From: Physella acuta
Lineage: Eukaryota > Mollusca > Gastropoda > Physidae
Assembly (NCBI RefSeq): GCF_028476545.1
Contig: NW_026732021.1
Location: 1-64,000 of the forward strand
Direction: 5' to 3'
Length of the DNA: 64,000 nucleotides
The translations under genes and the position numbers were made by a program. The notes beneath the pieces are model-generated. The model was not told the origin of the DNA. It searched no databases and saw only the letters and a program-made list of their open reading frames with translations. Position 1 is the stretch's first letter, and every line of letters starts with the position of its first letter. This document shows positions 51,240-64,000 of this stretch, piece after piece.

Positions 51240-53610
51240 CACTGTAATAGGTGTGTCTCACATGTGTGACACAAGGGTTTACTGTACTGGTGTGTTGTCA
51301 TTTGTGACACAAGGGTTTACTGTACTGGTGTGTTGTCATATGTGACACAAGGGTTTACTGTACTGGTGTGTTGTCTCACATGTGTGACACAAGGGTTTAC
51401 TGTACTGGTGTGTTGTCTCACATGTGTGACACAAGGGTTTACTGTACTGGTGTGTTGTCATGTGTGACACAAGGGTTTACTGTACTGGTGTGTTGTCTCA
51501 TATGTGTGACACAAGGGTTTACTGTACTGGTGTGTTGTCATGTGTGTCACAAGGGTTTACTATACTGGTGTGTTGTCATGTGTGACACAAGGGTTTACTG
51601 TACTGGTGTGTTGTCATGTGTGTCACAAGGGTTTACTGTACTGGTGTGTTGTCATGTGTGACACAAAGGTTTACTGTACTGGTGTGTTGTCATGTGTGAC
51701 ACAAGGGTTTACTGTACTGGTGTGTTGTCATGTGTGACACAAGGGTTTACTGTACTGGTGTTGTCATGTGTGACACAAGGGTTTACTGTACTGGTGTGTT
51801 GTCTCACATGTGTGACACAAGGGTTTACTGTACTGGTGTGTTGTCATGTGTGACACAAGGGTTTACTGTACTGGTGTGTTGTCATGTGTGACACAAGAGT
51901 TTACTGTACTGGTGTGTTGTCATGTGTGACACAAGGGTTTACTGTACTGGTGTGTTGTCTCACATGTGTGACACAAGGGTTTACTGTACTGGTGTGTTGT
52001 CATATGTGACACAAGGGTTTACTGTACTGGTGTGTTGTCTCACATGTGTGACACAAGGGTTTACTGTACTGGTGTGTTGTCTCACATGTGTGACACAAGG
52101 GTTTACTGTACTGGTGTGTTGTCATGTGTGACACAAGGGTTTACTGTACTGGTGTGTTGTCTCACATGTGTGACACAAGGGTTTACTGTACTGGTGTGTT
52201 GTCATGTGTGACACATGGGTTTACTGTACTGGTGTGTTGTCATGTGTGACACAAGGGTTTACTGTACTGGTGTGTTGTCATGTGTGACACAAGGGTTTAC
52301 TGTACTGGTGTGTTGTCATGTGTGACACAAGGGTTTACTGTACTGGTGTGTTGTCTCACATGTGTGACACAAGGGTTTACTGTACTGGTGTGTTGTCATG
52401 CGTGACACAAGGGTTTACTGTACTGGTGTGTTGTCTCATATGTGTGACACAAAGGTTTACTGTACTGGTGTGTTGTCATGTGTGACACAAGGGTTTACTG
52501 TACTGGTGTGTTGTCATGTGTGACACAAGGGTTTACTGTACTGGTGTGTTGTCAAATGTGACACAAGGGTTTACTGTACTGGTGTGTTGTCATGTGTGAC
52601 ACAAGGGTTTACTGTACTGGTGTGTTGTCATGTGTGACACAAGGGTTTACTGTACTGGTGTGTTGTCATGTGTGACACAAGGGTTTACTGTACTGGTGTG
52701 TTGTCATGTGTGACACAAGGGTTTACTGTACTGGTGTGTTGTCTCATATGTGTGACACAAGGGTTTACTGTACTGGTGTGTTGTCTCACATGTGTGACAC
52801 AAGGGTTTACTGTACTGGTGTGTTGTCATGTGTGACACAAGGGTTTACTGTACTGGTGTGTTGTCATGTGTGACACAAGGGTTTACTGTACTGGTGTGTT
52901 GTCAAATGTGACACAAGGGTTTACTGTACTGGTGTGTTGTCTCACATGTGTGACACAAAGGTTTACTGTACTGGTGTGTTGTCATGTGTGACACAAGGGT
53001 TTACTGTACTGGTGTGTTGTCATGTGTGACACAAGGGTTTACTGTACTGGTGTGTTGTCATGTGTGACACAAGGGTTTACTGTACTGGTGTGTTGTCTCA
53101 CATGTGTGACACAAGGGTTTACTGTACTGGTGTGTTGTCATGTGTGACACAAGGGTTTACTGTACTGGTGTGTTGTCTAACATGTGTGACACAAGGGTTT
53201 ACTGTACTGGTGTGTTGTCTCACATGTGTGACACAAGGGTTTACTGTACTGGTGTGTTGTCATGTGTGTCACAAGGGTTTACTGTACTGGTGTGTTGTCT
53301 CACATGTGTGACACAAGGGTTTACTGTACTGGTGTTGTCATGTGTGACACAAGGGTTTACTGTACTGGTGTGTTGTCATGTGTGACACAAGGGTTTACTG
53401 TACTGATGTGTTGTCTAACATGTGTGACACAAGGGTTTACTGTACTGGTGTGTTGTCTCACATGTGTGACACAAGGGTTTACTGTACTGGTGTGTTGTCA
53501 TGTGTGACACAAGGGTTTACTGTACTGATGTGTTGTCATGTGTGACACAAGGGTTTACTGTACTGGTGTGTTGTCTCATATGTGTGACACAAGGGTTTAC
53601 TGTGTTGAAG
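51240..53610. repeat. Minisatellite, 38/42-bp units, about 60 copies
   Basis: tgtgacacaagggtttac plus tgtactggtgtgttgtc, ending either in atg or in tcacatg, in irregular order. The second largest array here. Confidence 0.97.
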
Positions 53611-54839
53611 TGGTTCACACGGTTAATTGCCCCAGGATTTTGTCAGCAGTTTACCAACCAGTTCCCAACGAAAGGCAAAACGAACGTGTGTTAACTAGAG
53701 CATATCCACAAATAGTTTCCTTATTGATTAGCAGAGCTGTGCATGAGGCTTGTGTGTGGTGTGTTCAGATAGTTGAAATGAGTTGGGGACTAGGGCAGCG
53801 TGTAAAGACGTGTTGGTTGTGTGTTGTGCACTAAAGCTGTGTGTAGACGTGTGCTGACCAGTGTGCTGACCTAACGTGTCAGATCGAGGATGTGTCTAAT
53901 CCACAAGGCCGTATGGCGGCAGATGGAGTAGAATCATAGTGCTGTGTGAGATGGTCAAGAGCTCGCAGACTGGCCCTACCATCACACACCACATTATCTC
54001 ACACACACCACAACACACCACATCATTCTACACACACCAAACGATCACACACTCCACATCGACTCACTCACACTATCACATACCACATCACAAAAACACA
54101 CCATAAAATCACATACACATTACAAACACACATCACATTAGCATCTGACAATTTCAACGACAAAATCACGTGACACAGATTACGATTATCACACAGAGGA
54201 GTGAAAACAGAAATTGTTTTCATTCGGGCGAGAAACTACGAGGTCATAGCACGCAATTTCCCAGTTTTAAAAAAATGTAAACAATGTCACGTGGTTGCTG
54301 TTTACGCTCACTCAAGTAGTACATTCTAAAAATAGCACAAATAATTGTTGCTCGTAAAATTCACCATAATCAATAACATATAGGCCTAGCCTCGCATTTC
54401 ACGGTTGTATTGTGTATTCCAACTGTATGGTAGTTATTTGTTCCGCCTATATATGCTAAAAAGGTCAAGGCTAAATATCTTTAAACTCAACTCAAGGCTG
54501 TCAAACTTAGTTCACTTAGTTGTGGATTATCAAAATAAAAATGCCATTCTGACTTCCGTTTCCCTAAAAATAACCATTGTAAATAACTTACCAAACGGGG
54601 AGAGAAACGTGTCAGCTACTTAGCCAGTAATCCTCAGACCACAGAGAACGGTACCATTTAATGCGACCAGTCAGGCCCCAACCGCGCTACACACTGGTAC
54701 GACACGGGGCTCACTGACCTATATTGATATTTTTTATCGCCGTTTTTTTTGTGTGTGTAGGTACCAGACTCCACATCCGGCCCTCCCCACACCTGTTGCC
54801 AGATTCCAGGTGAAACCGTAGCACAGGTGAAAGTGTATT
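53611..54839. other. Unique intergenic sequence
   Basis: CA-rich imperfect words at 53975-54140 (cacacaccacat). No exon recognised. Confidence 0.45.
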
Positions 54840-55668
54840 TTAGTAAGGTGAAAATGTACACTACAGGTAGATAAAAGTAGAGGCCTATAACAGAGTCAGG
54901 TGAAAGTATATACTGAAGTCAGGTGAAAATGTATATCAATTTCCTGGCCGAAATGTAGATCTATACCAAGGTTAGGTGAAAAAGTAAAGGTCTACTTGGG
55001 TCAGATGTAGCAAGATCGAAAAAATGTTTTATTTTAATGCCAAAGGTAGACATTGATACATATTAACGGATGAAAATGTATATTTAAGTAAAATGTTCAG
55101 TAAATTCAGGCGTAGGTTGGATACAGTCAGGTGAAAATGTTCAGTAAGTCAAGTGTAGGTGTGATACAGTCAGGTGAAAATGTTCAGTAAATTCAGGTGT
55201 AAGTTGGATACAGTCAGGTGAAAATGTTCAGTAAAGTCAAGCGCAGGTGTGATACAGTCAGGTGAAAATGTTCAGTAAATTCAGGCGTAGGTTGGATACA
55301 GTCAGGTGAAAATGTTCAGTAAATTCAGGCGTAGGTTGAATACAATCAGGTGAAAATGTTCAGTAAGTCAAGTGTAGGTGTGATACAGACAGGTGAAAAT
55401 GTTCAGTAAAGTCAGGCGTAGGTGAGATACAGTCAGGTGAAAATGTTCAGTAAGTCAAGTGTAGGTGTGATACAGTCAGGTGAAAATGTTCAGTAAAGTC
55501 AGGCGTAGGTGGGATACAGTCAGGTGAAAATGTTCAGTAAAGTCAAGTGTAGGTGGGATACAGTCAGGTGAAAATGTTCAGTAAAGTCAGGCGTAGGTTG
55601 GATACAGTCAGGTGAAAATGTTCAGTAAGTCAGGTGTAGGTGTGATACAGTCAGGTGAAAATGTTCCA
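54840..55668. repeat. Minisatellite, 41-44 bp units
   Basis: About 14 regular copies (55080-55668) of gtcaggtgaaaatgttca plus gtaaattcaggcgtaggt and tggataca, preceded by diverged units from about 54840. Confidence 0.94.
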
Positions 55669-56519
55669 CCGAGCGTGTCAGGTGAGCTCTAGGGACGTGT
55701 GTAGCTGTGTGCAGGTTAGTGGCACGTGCACGTGATTTACCTGACAGTGTCACGTGCAGCTGTATCACCTGGTGCCGCTGATTATACACCTGTATTTACC
55801 TCCACCGTGATCTTTGCGTTGTGATGTTATGAGCCGAAGCAATCTTTCCTCATGCTGTAGGCCTAGCCTAAAGACCGACACATTTTTATCATAACAATAT
55901 AGCTTTCAGTTTTACGTTAGGGCAGGAGTTAATTAAAAAAAATGTAATAGGAAAATATTGTCAGCTGCCAATGAAATAGACCTAATTAAAAAAAAAATTG
56001 AAAAAAAAAAAACAACCGAGAGAAATGTCAAATCTTTTACTAGTAATACCAGAGCAGGACAACTTGTGTTGTCGTTAATTTTGTTCTCTAGTGGTAAAAA
56101 AAAATACACACTTGGTTTTAACACCCCCACACACCTCCACACACCCCCACACACCCACAGTACACAGTTTACCTTTGGATGCCCTTAGGCCATATCATCT
56201 CATTAAATTGTTTAATTAATTTCTTTAATTAATTTCTTTAATTAATTTTAATCACAGCTTATTTTTACGTAACTTTTGGGGAAAAAGTAAAGCGATGAAT
56301 TTTAAAATATCGAAGAGCTAAAAATAACAAAACAAAAAAAAATGTAATGGTGGGATTCTATGATAAATAATTTACCTGTAAATCGTTTCTGTGTGCTGTA
56401 AGGCATTGCATCGTGAGAAAGCGTAGCGCGCTTTTTATGATGGAAACAAACTAACAGAAAGCCACGGAGATGTCGGAGAATTGAGGTACTGATATCAAAT
56501 TTGTGATCGATTATTTGTG
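55669..56519. other. Unique intergenic sequence
   Basis: AT-rich, with a ttaatttcttt triplication near 56210-56248. No gene seen. Confidence 0.45.
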
Positions 56520-56665
56520 CGTGAATGTGATGTCTGTGTGTTTGAGTGGGGTGTATGTGGTTGTGTGATTGATGTGTGTGGTGTGATGTCTGTGTGATTA
56601 TTGTGTGTGGTGTGATGTCTGTGTGATTGTTGTATGTGGTGTGATGTCTGTGTGATTATTGTGGT
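56520..56665. repeat. tgtgtgattgttgtgtgtgg-like repeat
   Basis: About four imperfect copies of gtgtgatgtctgtgtgat plus tattgtgtgtg. Confidence 0.85.
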
Positions 56666-56754
56666 TGTCGCTGATCAGAACCATAGTGGTCTGCATAATT
56701 GTGGTATACATGATCTCCAGGCCGTGGATGTTGTTTATATAACAGTCAGCGTTC

Positions 56755-57335
56755 TTCACATGAACCAAACTAAATGATTGACATGAATCAACTGACAACC
56801 AAACTAAATGATTGACACGAATCAACTGACAACCAAACTAAATGATTGACACGAATCAACTGACAACCAAACTAAATGATTGACACGAATCAACTGACAA
56901 CCAAACTAAATGATTGACACGAATCAACTGACAACCAAACTAAATGATTGACACGAATCAACTGACAACCAAACTAAATGATTGACACGAATCAACTGAC
57001 AACCAAACTAAATGATTGACACGAATCAACTCACAACCAAACTAAATGATTGACACGAATCAACTGACAACCAAACTAAATGATTGACACGAATCAACTG
57101 ACAACCAAACTAAATGATTGACACGAATCAACTGACAACCAAACTAAATGATTGACATGAATCAACTGACAACCAAACTAAATGATTGATACGAATCAAC
57201 TGACAACCAAACTAAATGATTGACACGAATCAACTGACAACCAAACTAAATGATTGACACGAATCAACTGACAACCAAACTAAATGATTGACACGAATCA
57301 ACTGACAACCAAACTAAATGATTGACATGAACTAA
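56755..57335. repeat. Minisatellite, 34-bp unit
   Basis: About 17 nearly identical copies of ccaaactaaatgattgac plus acgaatcaactgacaa. Confidence 0.97.
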
Positions 57336-57469
57336 CTGTCAGCCGGCCTGAGATGGGCAATCAGCTGTTGAAGTGGGGGGGGGGGGGGGGGGAGGGAACA
57401 ACGAAATCAAATCACAACCAAAGCTTATATTAACAGGGAAAATTGGTCTACAGTGCTGTCCTGCATATG

Positions 57470-58185
57470 ACCCACTGTCCTACTCACAGTCCTCATGTCC
57501 TAGTCCAACTAGTAGTCCCCACGTCCTAGTCCTACAGTCCCCATGTCCTAGTCCAACTAACAGTCCCTATGTCCTAGTCATACAAACAGTCCCTATGTCA
57601 TAGTCCTACAGTCCCCATGTCCTAGTCCAACTAACAGTCCCTATGTCCTAGTCATACAAACAGTCCCTATGTCATAGTCCTACAGTCCCCATGCCCTAGT
57701 CCTACTAACAGTCCTTATGTCCTAGTCCTACAGTCCCTATGTCCTAGTCATACAAACAGTCCCTATGTCCTAGTCATACAAACAGTCCCTATGTCCTAGT
57801 CATACAAACAGTCCCTATGTCATAGTCCTACAGTCCCCATGCCCTAGTCCTACTAACAGTCCCTATGTCCTAGTCCTACAGTCCCTATGTCCTAGTCATA
57901 CAAACAGTCCCTATGTCATAGTCCTACAGTCCCCATGTCCTAGTCCTACAGTCCCTATGTCCTAGTTTTACAAACAGTCCCAATGTCCTAGTCCTACAGT
58001 CCCTATGTCCTAGTCCTACAGTCCCTATGTCCCAGTCCTACTAACAGTCCCAATGTCCTAGTCCTACAGTCCCTATGTCCTAGTCCTACAAACAGTCCCA
58101 GTGTCCTAGTCCTACAACCCTATGTCCTAGTCATACAAACAGTCCCCATGTCCTGGTCCTACAAACAGTCCCCATATCGTAGCCC
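57470..58185. repeat. Minisatellite, about 18-26 bp units
   Basis: Variable units of agtccctatgtcctagtc plus ctac or atacaaac. Confidence 0.94.
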
Positions 58186-58314
58186 CACTCACACACGTAG
58201 GTAAACGCCTTGAAATAGAGTGACCTAGTTTACATAAAACCGAAGAGTCTACACGCACTGGTCGACACATAATACATGCTAAATGTGTCACGTGATCACC
58301 TGAGATTTTTGTGT

Positions 58315-58445
58315 CCCTAACGAAGACATAACACTACCACGCATTCAACCAAATTGTTTACCTAACAAAGACAACACTACCACGCATTCAACCAAATTGT
58401 TTACCTAACGAAGACATCACTACCACGCATTCAACCAAATTGTTA
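58315..58445. repeat. Tandem repeat of about 45 bp, 3 copies
   Basis: aacgaagacaacactacc plus acgcattcaaccaaattg and tttaccta. Confidence 0.9.
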
Positions 58446-59140
58446 ATGGAAAAAAATAGATCACATAGCCAATGTTAAAGAGCAGGGGGCTTTTTAAAAT
58501 ATTAACACAACTAAAACGGTTATGTTGAGCTAACTAACCGTTTAAAAATTATTTACAAAAAAACGTGTTGGTTTGTTTTGTGTACATTAATGTTAACTTT
58601 AAATAAGCCTACACTTTAGATAGGTTCCTTCCAATAACAATACTAAGGGAAGTAAGAAAATAGTTTTTTAAAGATATGTTTTAGCTGGTTATTTCCCCTC
58701 ATGCTAGACTTTCTTTTAAAAATAGTTGAGCGAATAGGTTTAAAAATAATGATTTTGAACTAATTTTTTTCTCACCAAAACACACACTAAATTAATATTA
58801 AAAAGCTACGTGACTATGGATTATTTATATATTCTAGTTGTATTATTAAAAAGTATTTGCCTAAATACACTCACCATAACAGATTTGTTTTTCTATATTG
58901 TAGTTTAGACAATATCTCACATTAATGACTGCTTGTATATCATGAAGTTGTGCGGCATTTCATATTTATTTAACTTAAATATTAATATTTGGTATAGCCT
59001 ACGTCTTACTATCTGCAACATCTTCTACAAGTCACAATAGAAACCAGTCCACATTCGATGGTATTAATTAAGAAAATAGATGCAATTAAGAACAGTCTTA
59101 GAAACCCTTAGAGAAACACAACTTGTTTTAACCAGTAGGA
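58446..59140. other. Unique AT-rich sequence
   Basis: No gene or repeat recognised. Confidence 0.45.
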
Positions 59141-59149
59141 AATAATCTT

Positions 59150-59490
59150 AACACTGTAACCTTTGACACGGGATTGATAAAACCTACTTCTTGTGTTTCG
59201 ACTTTGTCTTAACTTTTGACAAGGGATTGATAAAACCTACATCTTGTGTCTTGGCATTGTCTTCACATAGTAACCTTTGACAAGGGATTGATGAAACCTA
59301 CATCTTGTGTCTTGTCATTGTCTTCACATAGTAACCTTTGACAAGGGATTGATGAAACCTACATCTTGTGTCTTTGCGTTGTCTTAACACTGTAATCTTT
59401 GACAAGGGATTGATAAAACCTACATCTTGTGTTTCGTCATTGTCTTAACTTTTGACAAGGGATTGATAAAACCTAGTTCTTGTGTTTAGC
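59150..59490. repeat. Tandem repeat of about 50-62 bp, 6 copies
   Basis: tttgacaagggattgata plus aaacctacatcttgtgt and a variable cattgtcttaacactgt stretch. Confidence 0.93.
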
Positions 59491-59717
59491 AAAAAGTTCA
59501 ACTATTCTGTAAAGTCCTACATGACGTGTTTATTGTTTGAACATCGCCTGCTACAGAAAGTTACGCCATTCTGTAGTAAAGTCCTACATGATGTCTATTG
59601 TTTGATCGTCGCCTGTGTTTGATTAACTAAAGAGAATAAGACTGCTGACATTTTAGGTCAAGTCATAATTAAAAGTAAGTAAAGATTCATCTTTAGACCT
59701 AGCGATCCATTGGGCAG

Positions 59718-59920
59718 ATGTAGTAGAGTTCATATGTTTCTTGACCTCGGCATGGGAATAGATAATGTGGTTAGAACTATGCCCCGCCGCCTTTACTATC
59801 ACTAACATGTGTTAGGTACCCATCAGAGCTGGTGGACTCAGGGAAGTTCTACTGACTTGAACCCGGATTCGAACTTTCAGGCTAGCAGTCTAACGCTCTA
59901 CTGCTAGGCCACGCCATCCC
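59718..59920 (-). repeat. tRNA-derived SINE
   Basis: On the - strand: head ggcctagcagtagagcgtta, B box gttcgaatccg, then a body with ctgagtccaccagctctga, tagtaaaggcggc and atgccgaggtcaagaaacat. The best preserved of four copies in the window. Confidence 0.8.
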
Positions 59921-60094
59921 ACAAGTCCGAATTAACAATGCGGAAATGTAATTAAATCTGGTTAAGTAATTAGTTAGATGTTAAACACCGATCATTATAT
60001 AGAGTCAGCTGGAGCATAGATATAAATCATTTTTTGTAGGGTCGCTAGGGGAGTGACAACATCTTTAGTTAAATTTGATGCATCACAACATGTG

Positions 60095-60825
60095 GTGACA
60101 TGATTCTGTGTGGGAGTGATATTATACTGTGTGGGAGTAATGTTATAATGTGTGGGAGTGGTGTTACATTGTGTGGGAGTGATGTTATACTGTGTGGGAG
60201 TGATGTTATACTGTGTGGGAGTGATGTTATACTGTGTGGGAGTAATGTTATAATGTGTGGGAGTGATGTTATACTGTGTGAGAGTGATGTTATACTGTGT
60301 GGGAGTGTTGTTATACTGTGTGAGAGTGATGTTATACTGTGTGGGAGTGATGTTATACTGTGTAGGAGTGACATTATATTGTGTGGGAGTAATGTTATAA
60401 TGTGTGGGAGTGATGTTATACCGTGTGAGAGTGATGTTTTACCGTGTGGGAGTGATGTTATAATGTGTGGGAGTGATGTTATACTGCGTGGGAGTGATGT
60501 TATATTGTATGGTATTAATGTTATACCGTGTGGGAGTGATGTTATACTGTGTGAGAGTGATGTTATACTGTGTGGGAGTGATGTTATACTGTGTGGTAGT
60601 GATTTTATACTGTGTGGGAGTGATGTTATACTGTGTGGGAGTGACATTATACTGTGTGGGAGTTATATTATACTGTGTGGGAGTGATGTTATACTGTGTG
60701 GGAGTGACATTATACTGTGTGGGAGTGATGTTATAGTGTGTGGGAGTGACATTATACTGTGTGGGAGTTATATTATACTGTGTGGTAGTGATGTTATACT
60801 GCGTGGCAATGACAATATACTGTAG
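60095..60825. repeat. Minisatellite, 21-bp unit, about 34 copies
   Basis: gtgtgggagtgatgttat plus act with frequent point variants. Long open frames on both strands are artefacts of the 21-bp period. Confidence 0.96.
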
Positions 60826-61231
60826 GGCTTTGTGTAGATTTGTAGCCACAAATTGTTACGAAAAAGCCAATCTGAGATGCGTGCTATTTTTAGACTAACC
60901 AACAGATTTTAGTCACGTGACCTCGAGAAAACATGGCTGCCATGTTAAGTGTGTAGGTAATGACCGGCTGCTTAATGTAGCGTGTAATCATGTGACAGAT
61001 TACCTGCTCAATAAATCTCGTTATGATAATTAGTCATGAGAGTAATTAGCTTTTAATTATTTAAATCAGAAAAACATGTAAAAAAAAATTTCACCTTACC
61101 TGGTGTGAATAGGATGGTAAGTTAATCAGAGATCCTTTAGTTTAAAAATACATTTTCTGACCCACTCGGCCAACCATCAGTGGCGGAACTAGAAAAAATG
61201 GGCCACCCCGCAAAAAAATTTTTTGGGCCCC

Positions 61232-61352
<121 letters not shown>

Positions 61353-61446
61353 AACACAATACGAACATAGGATACTCATTTCTGGCCTGATCGGGTTTTT
61401 TAAAAAAAAAATTCAATTAAATCTAATCACAACATGTCATGTGTAT

Positions 61447-61967
<521 letters not shown>

Positions 61968-62537
61968 TTCATCAGGTAAATGAACAACTACTGACTAGTG
62001 TCTTTAACAAAATGTGCAGAAGTGGTCAGTTTACAGTTCATAGACGGTTCGTTAATCTATGCATTACATCTTATTGTAAGAGTAAGGGTGTGGTGAGGGG
62101 TAGAAGTGAGGGGTAGGGGGGAGGGGGGGGGGAGAGTTGGGAAGGGAAGGGGACAAGAAAGCGCCGATAAACATCTACATCAATAGTGCCGACTTTTTCC
62201 GATCGTCTAGAAGACCAGGATAGTCGCCTCGCCGCAACATTTCCCCAGCCCGATTTCAAAGCGTACCGGCACAGTCAAATTTCAGATGCTTCGTCTTTGA
62301 AGTTGTCTATATGTCTGCATGGCGGTCTCTCGAGCTATAGTCTGTGCATTTTTCTCAAAGACGTTTGCCGACTATCGTGTTTGTTTGTAACTGTAGAAGA
62401 AAGATAACTCGACCTCCACCTAATTTTAAAAAAAAAAAATTTAAAATAATTTAACCAGGATTTTTGGGCCCCCAATTGGTCTGGGCCCCCCCGCATTGCG
62501 GGGTCTGGCGGCACTGTAGTTCCGCCCCTGCCAACCA

Positions 62538-62950
62538 TACAACAATAATCCCAACAGCGCCCATGGAATTATAAACAAGAAAATGTGTTGGCTATGCAGA
62601 CGAATAAGGAAATCTGGCAAGGTCAAAGGTCACCCATTAAATGCAGTAATTAATCAAGGCAGACAGACGTAGGGAGAGCTTCCTTGCCTGAACTAATGCG
62701 ATATCAAGTCGACCTTTGGTAGGGGTCAGTTGGGGTCAAAATCTGTCGCGAGTGTAGCTTTCAAAGTCTGTGTGAAATCTTGGGGGGGGGGGGGATATAT
62801 TTGGATATTTGTTTGGAATCTGCGTCAATAGTAGCTAAAATAGTTTTTATTTTAATATTCGATTACGTTTTGCCTGAATTCGATTATCGCCGAAGATGAG
62901 CACACTTGTTGTAGGCTAAGTACAACAACACGGAAGAGTGGGGTATAATC
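62538..62950. other. Unique intergenic sequence
   Basis: A G run near 62783-62794; no gene seen. Confidence 0.45.
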
Positions 62951-62952
62951 AG

Positions 62953-63030
62953 AGGCGTAGCTAGGGGAGGGTTGGTCGGGCGGCCGTCTCGGGCGCCGAC
63001 CCAAAGGGGGCGCCAAACGGGGTAGAAAAA
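62953..63030 (+). mobile_element. Family A MITE, left end only
   Basis: cagaggcgtagctagggg followed by typical gggcgcc words. No matching right end before the window ends. Confidence 0.5.
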
Positions 63031-63339
63031 AAAAACAACTAAAAAGCTTATTTTGAGATGAATTACAAAATTATACACAATTGAAGTTAGAAATAGACTG
63101 TTACATTGTTTTATGGGCTTATTTAACTGTTTTCTTCATCAATTCTGTGACATCAACATACAAGCTGGTAATGACACTGAATAATAAAAAGCGCCCGCCA
63201 ACTTTCTAAGGGGAGTGAGCGCTTTTTTTTTATCAATGCGAATTACTATACAAATGTGTGTGTGTGTGAGCGGAGGGGGGGGGGGCAAAAGTTGATAGTT
63301 CGCTTCGGGTGTTTCTGTGTTTAATTGTGTTCTGTACGA

Positions 63340-63444
<105 letters not shown>

Positions 63445-64000
63445 TTTATATATATATACATATATAAAGGTTTGTCACCGAGAGATCAGGCGCGTGAATT
63501 CATGCACGTGAGGTCATGCACGTGTACAAACAGCAGCTGAAGCGTGAGTGAGCTGTGGATGTCAAGAAATGACTAGCTTGACCCTCCAGGTCAATAGGGT
63601 TAAAGGAGGGGAGGTGTAGGGTTGGATTAAGTGAGGGGTGGGGTGACGGGAGTGGAGTGGAGGGGGAGGGGTAGACGGATGAGGGTGAGGAATGAATAAT
63701 GTGCTGCTCGTGCATTATTGATGAGTGGACTCTAAAAATAGCAGATAAAGGACTAGGCGTTAGTTTTATAGTAAGATTTAATGATATTAGATGTTATATA
63801 ACAAGTGGTGATGGGAGCTTAAGCTGGTGCATAATTAATGTGTTGCTAGATCTGTGAGCTGTAATTATTTAAGCCCCCCCCCCCTCCCCACATCTACTCA
63901 CACACCACCCGACTCGCATTTCATCATTTTCGATAACCAAAAGATTTAGAAATAGAATTTTTTTTTATAAATGTATCTGCCTTTAAATAATCAAACTTGT

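Noticed and set aside
51240-53610. CRISPR-like regular repeat
   Set aside because: Units are contiguous tandem copies with no unique spacers, there are no cas genes, and the DNA is animal.

Overview
This is animal nuclear DNA, most likely from a mollusc or another lophotrochozoan. The evidence is: short exons in long introns with GT/AG borders; tRNA-headed SINEs; several hAT-like non-autonomous transposon families with 8-bp target duplications; about forty minisatellites; and a cluster of animal-type universal stress protein (USP) genes, a family kept patchily in animals and known to be expanded in molluscs. No bacterial gene organisation, CRISPR array or intact autonomous transposon was seen.

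The real coding content is three USP paralogues, assembled here from exons. USP-1 (+ strand, exons at 9309-9395, 13988-14079 and 14682-14876) lacks its first exon, which was not found in the window. USP-2 (- strand, 28915 to 19767) is complete in four exons, 148 aa. USP-3 (- strand, 45844 to 32780) is complete in five exons, 156 aa. All share intron phases 1-1-0 and end in the G-2x-G-9x-G-S nucleotide-binding signature of ATP-binding USPs. USP-1 and USP-2 are tail to tail; USP-2 and USP-3 lie head to tail.

Layout: 1-9.3 kb holds minisatellites, a CRE/TATA promoter-like block, a tRNA-His-like sequence, a perfect 102-bp inverted repeat and a roughly 2.9-kb array of 28-bp units invaded by a hAT MITE. 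9.3-14.9 kb is USP-1, with a 1-kb TGACGT array in its second intron. 14.9-19.7 kb is intergenic, with two MITEs and a 603-bp TIR element with an 8-bp TSD. 19.7-28.9 kb is USP-2. 29-32.7 kb is its upstream region plus the 3' side of USP-3. 32.8-45.8 kb is USP-3, whose 11-kb first intron carries at least eight private minisatellites. 45.8-64 kb has the USP-3 promoter and then no recognisable gene: minisatellites, SINE pieces, hAT elements and long AT microsatellites.

Most long open frames in the window are periodic translations of tandem repeats and are not proteins. What stands out is how the USP genes and repeats interlock. USP-1 exon 2 sits directly between two minisatellites, the USP-2 stop codon lies in one, and USP-2 exon 3 abuts another. 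Assignments come from reading the sequence; no database search or RNA evidence was available.
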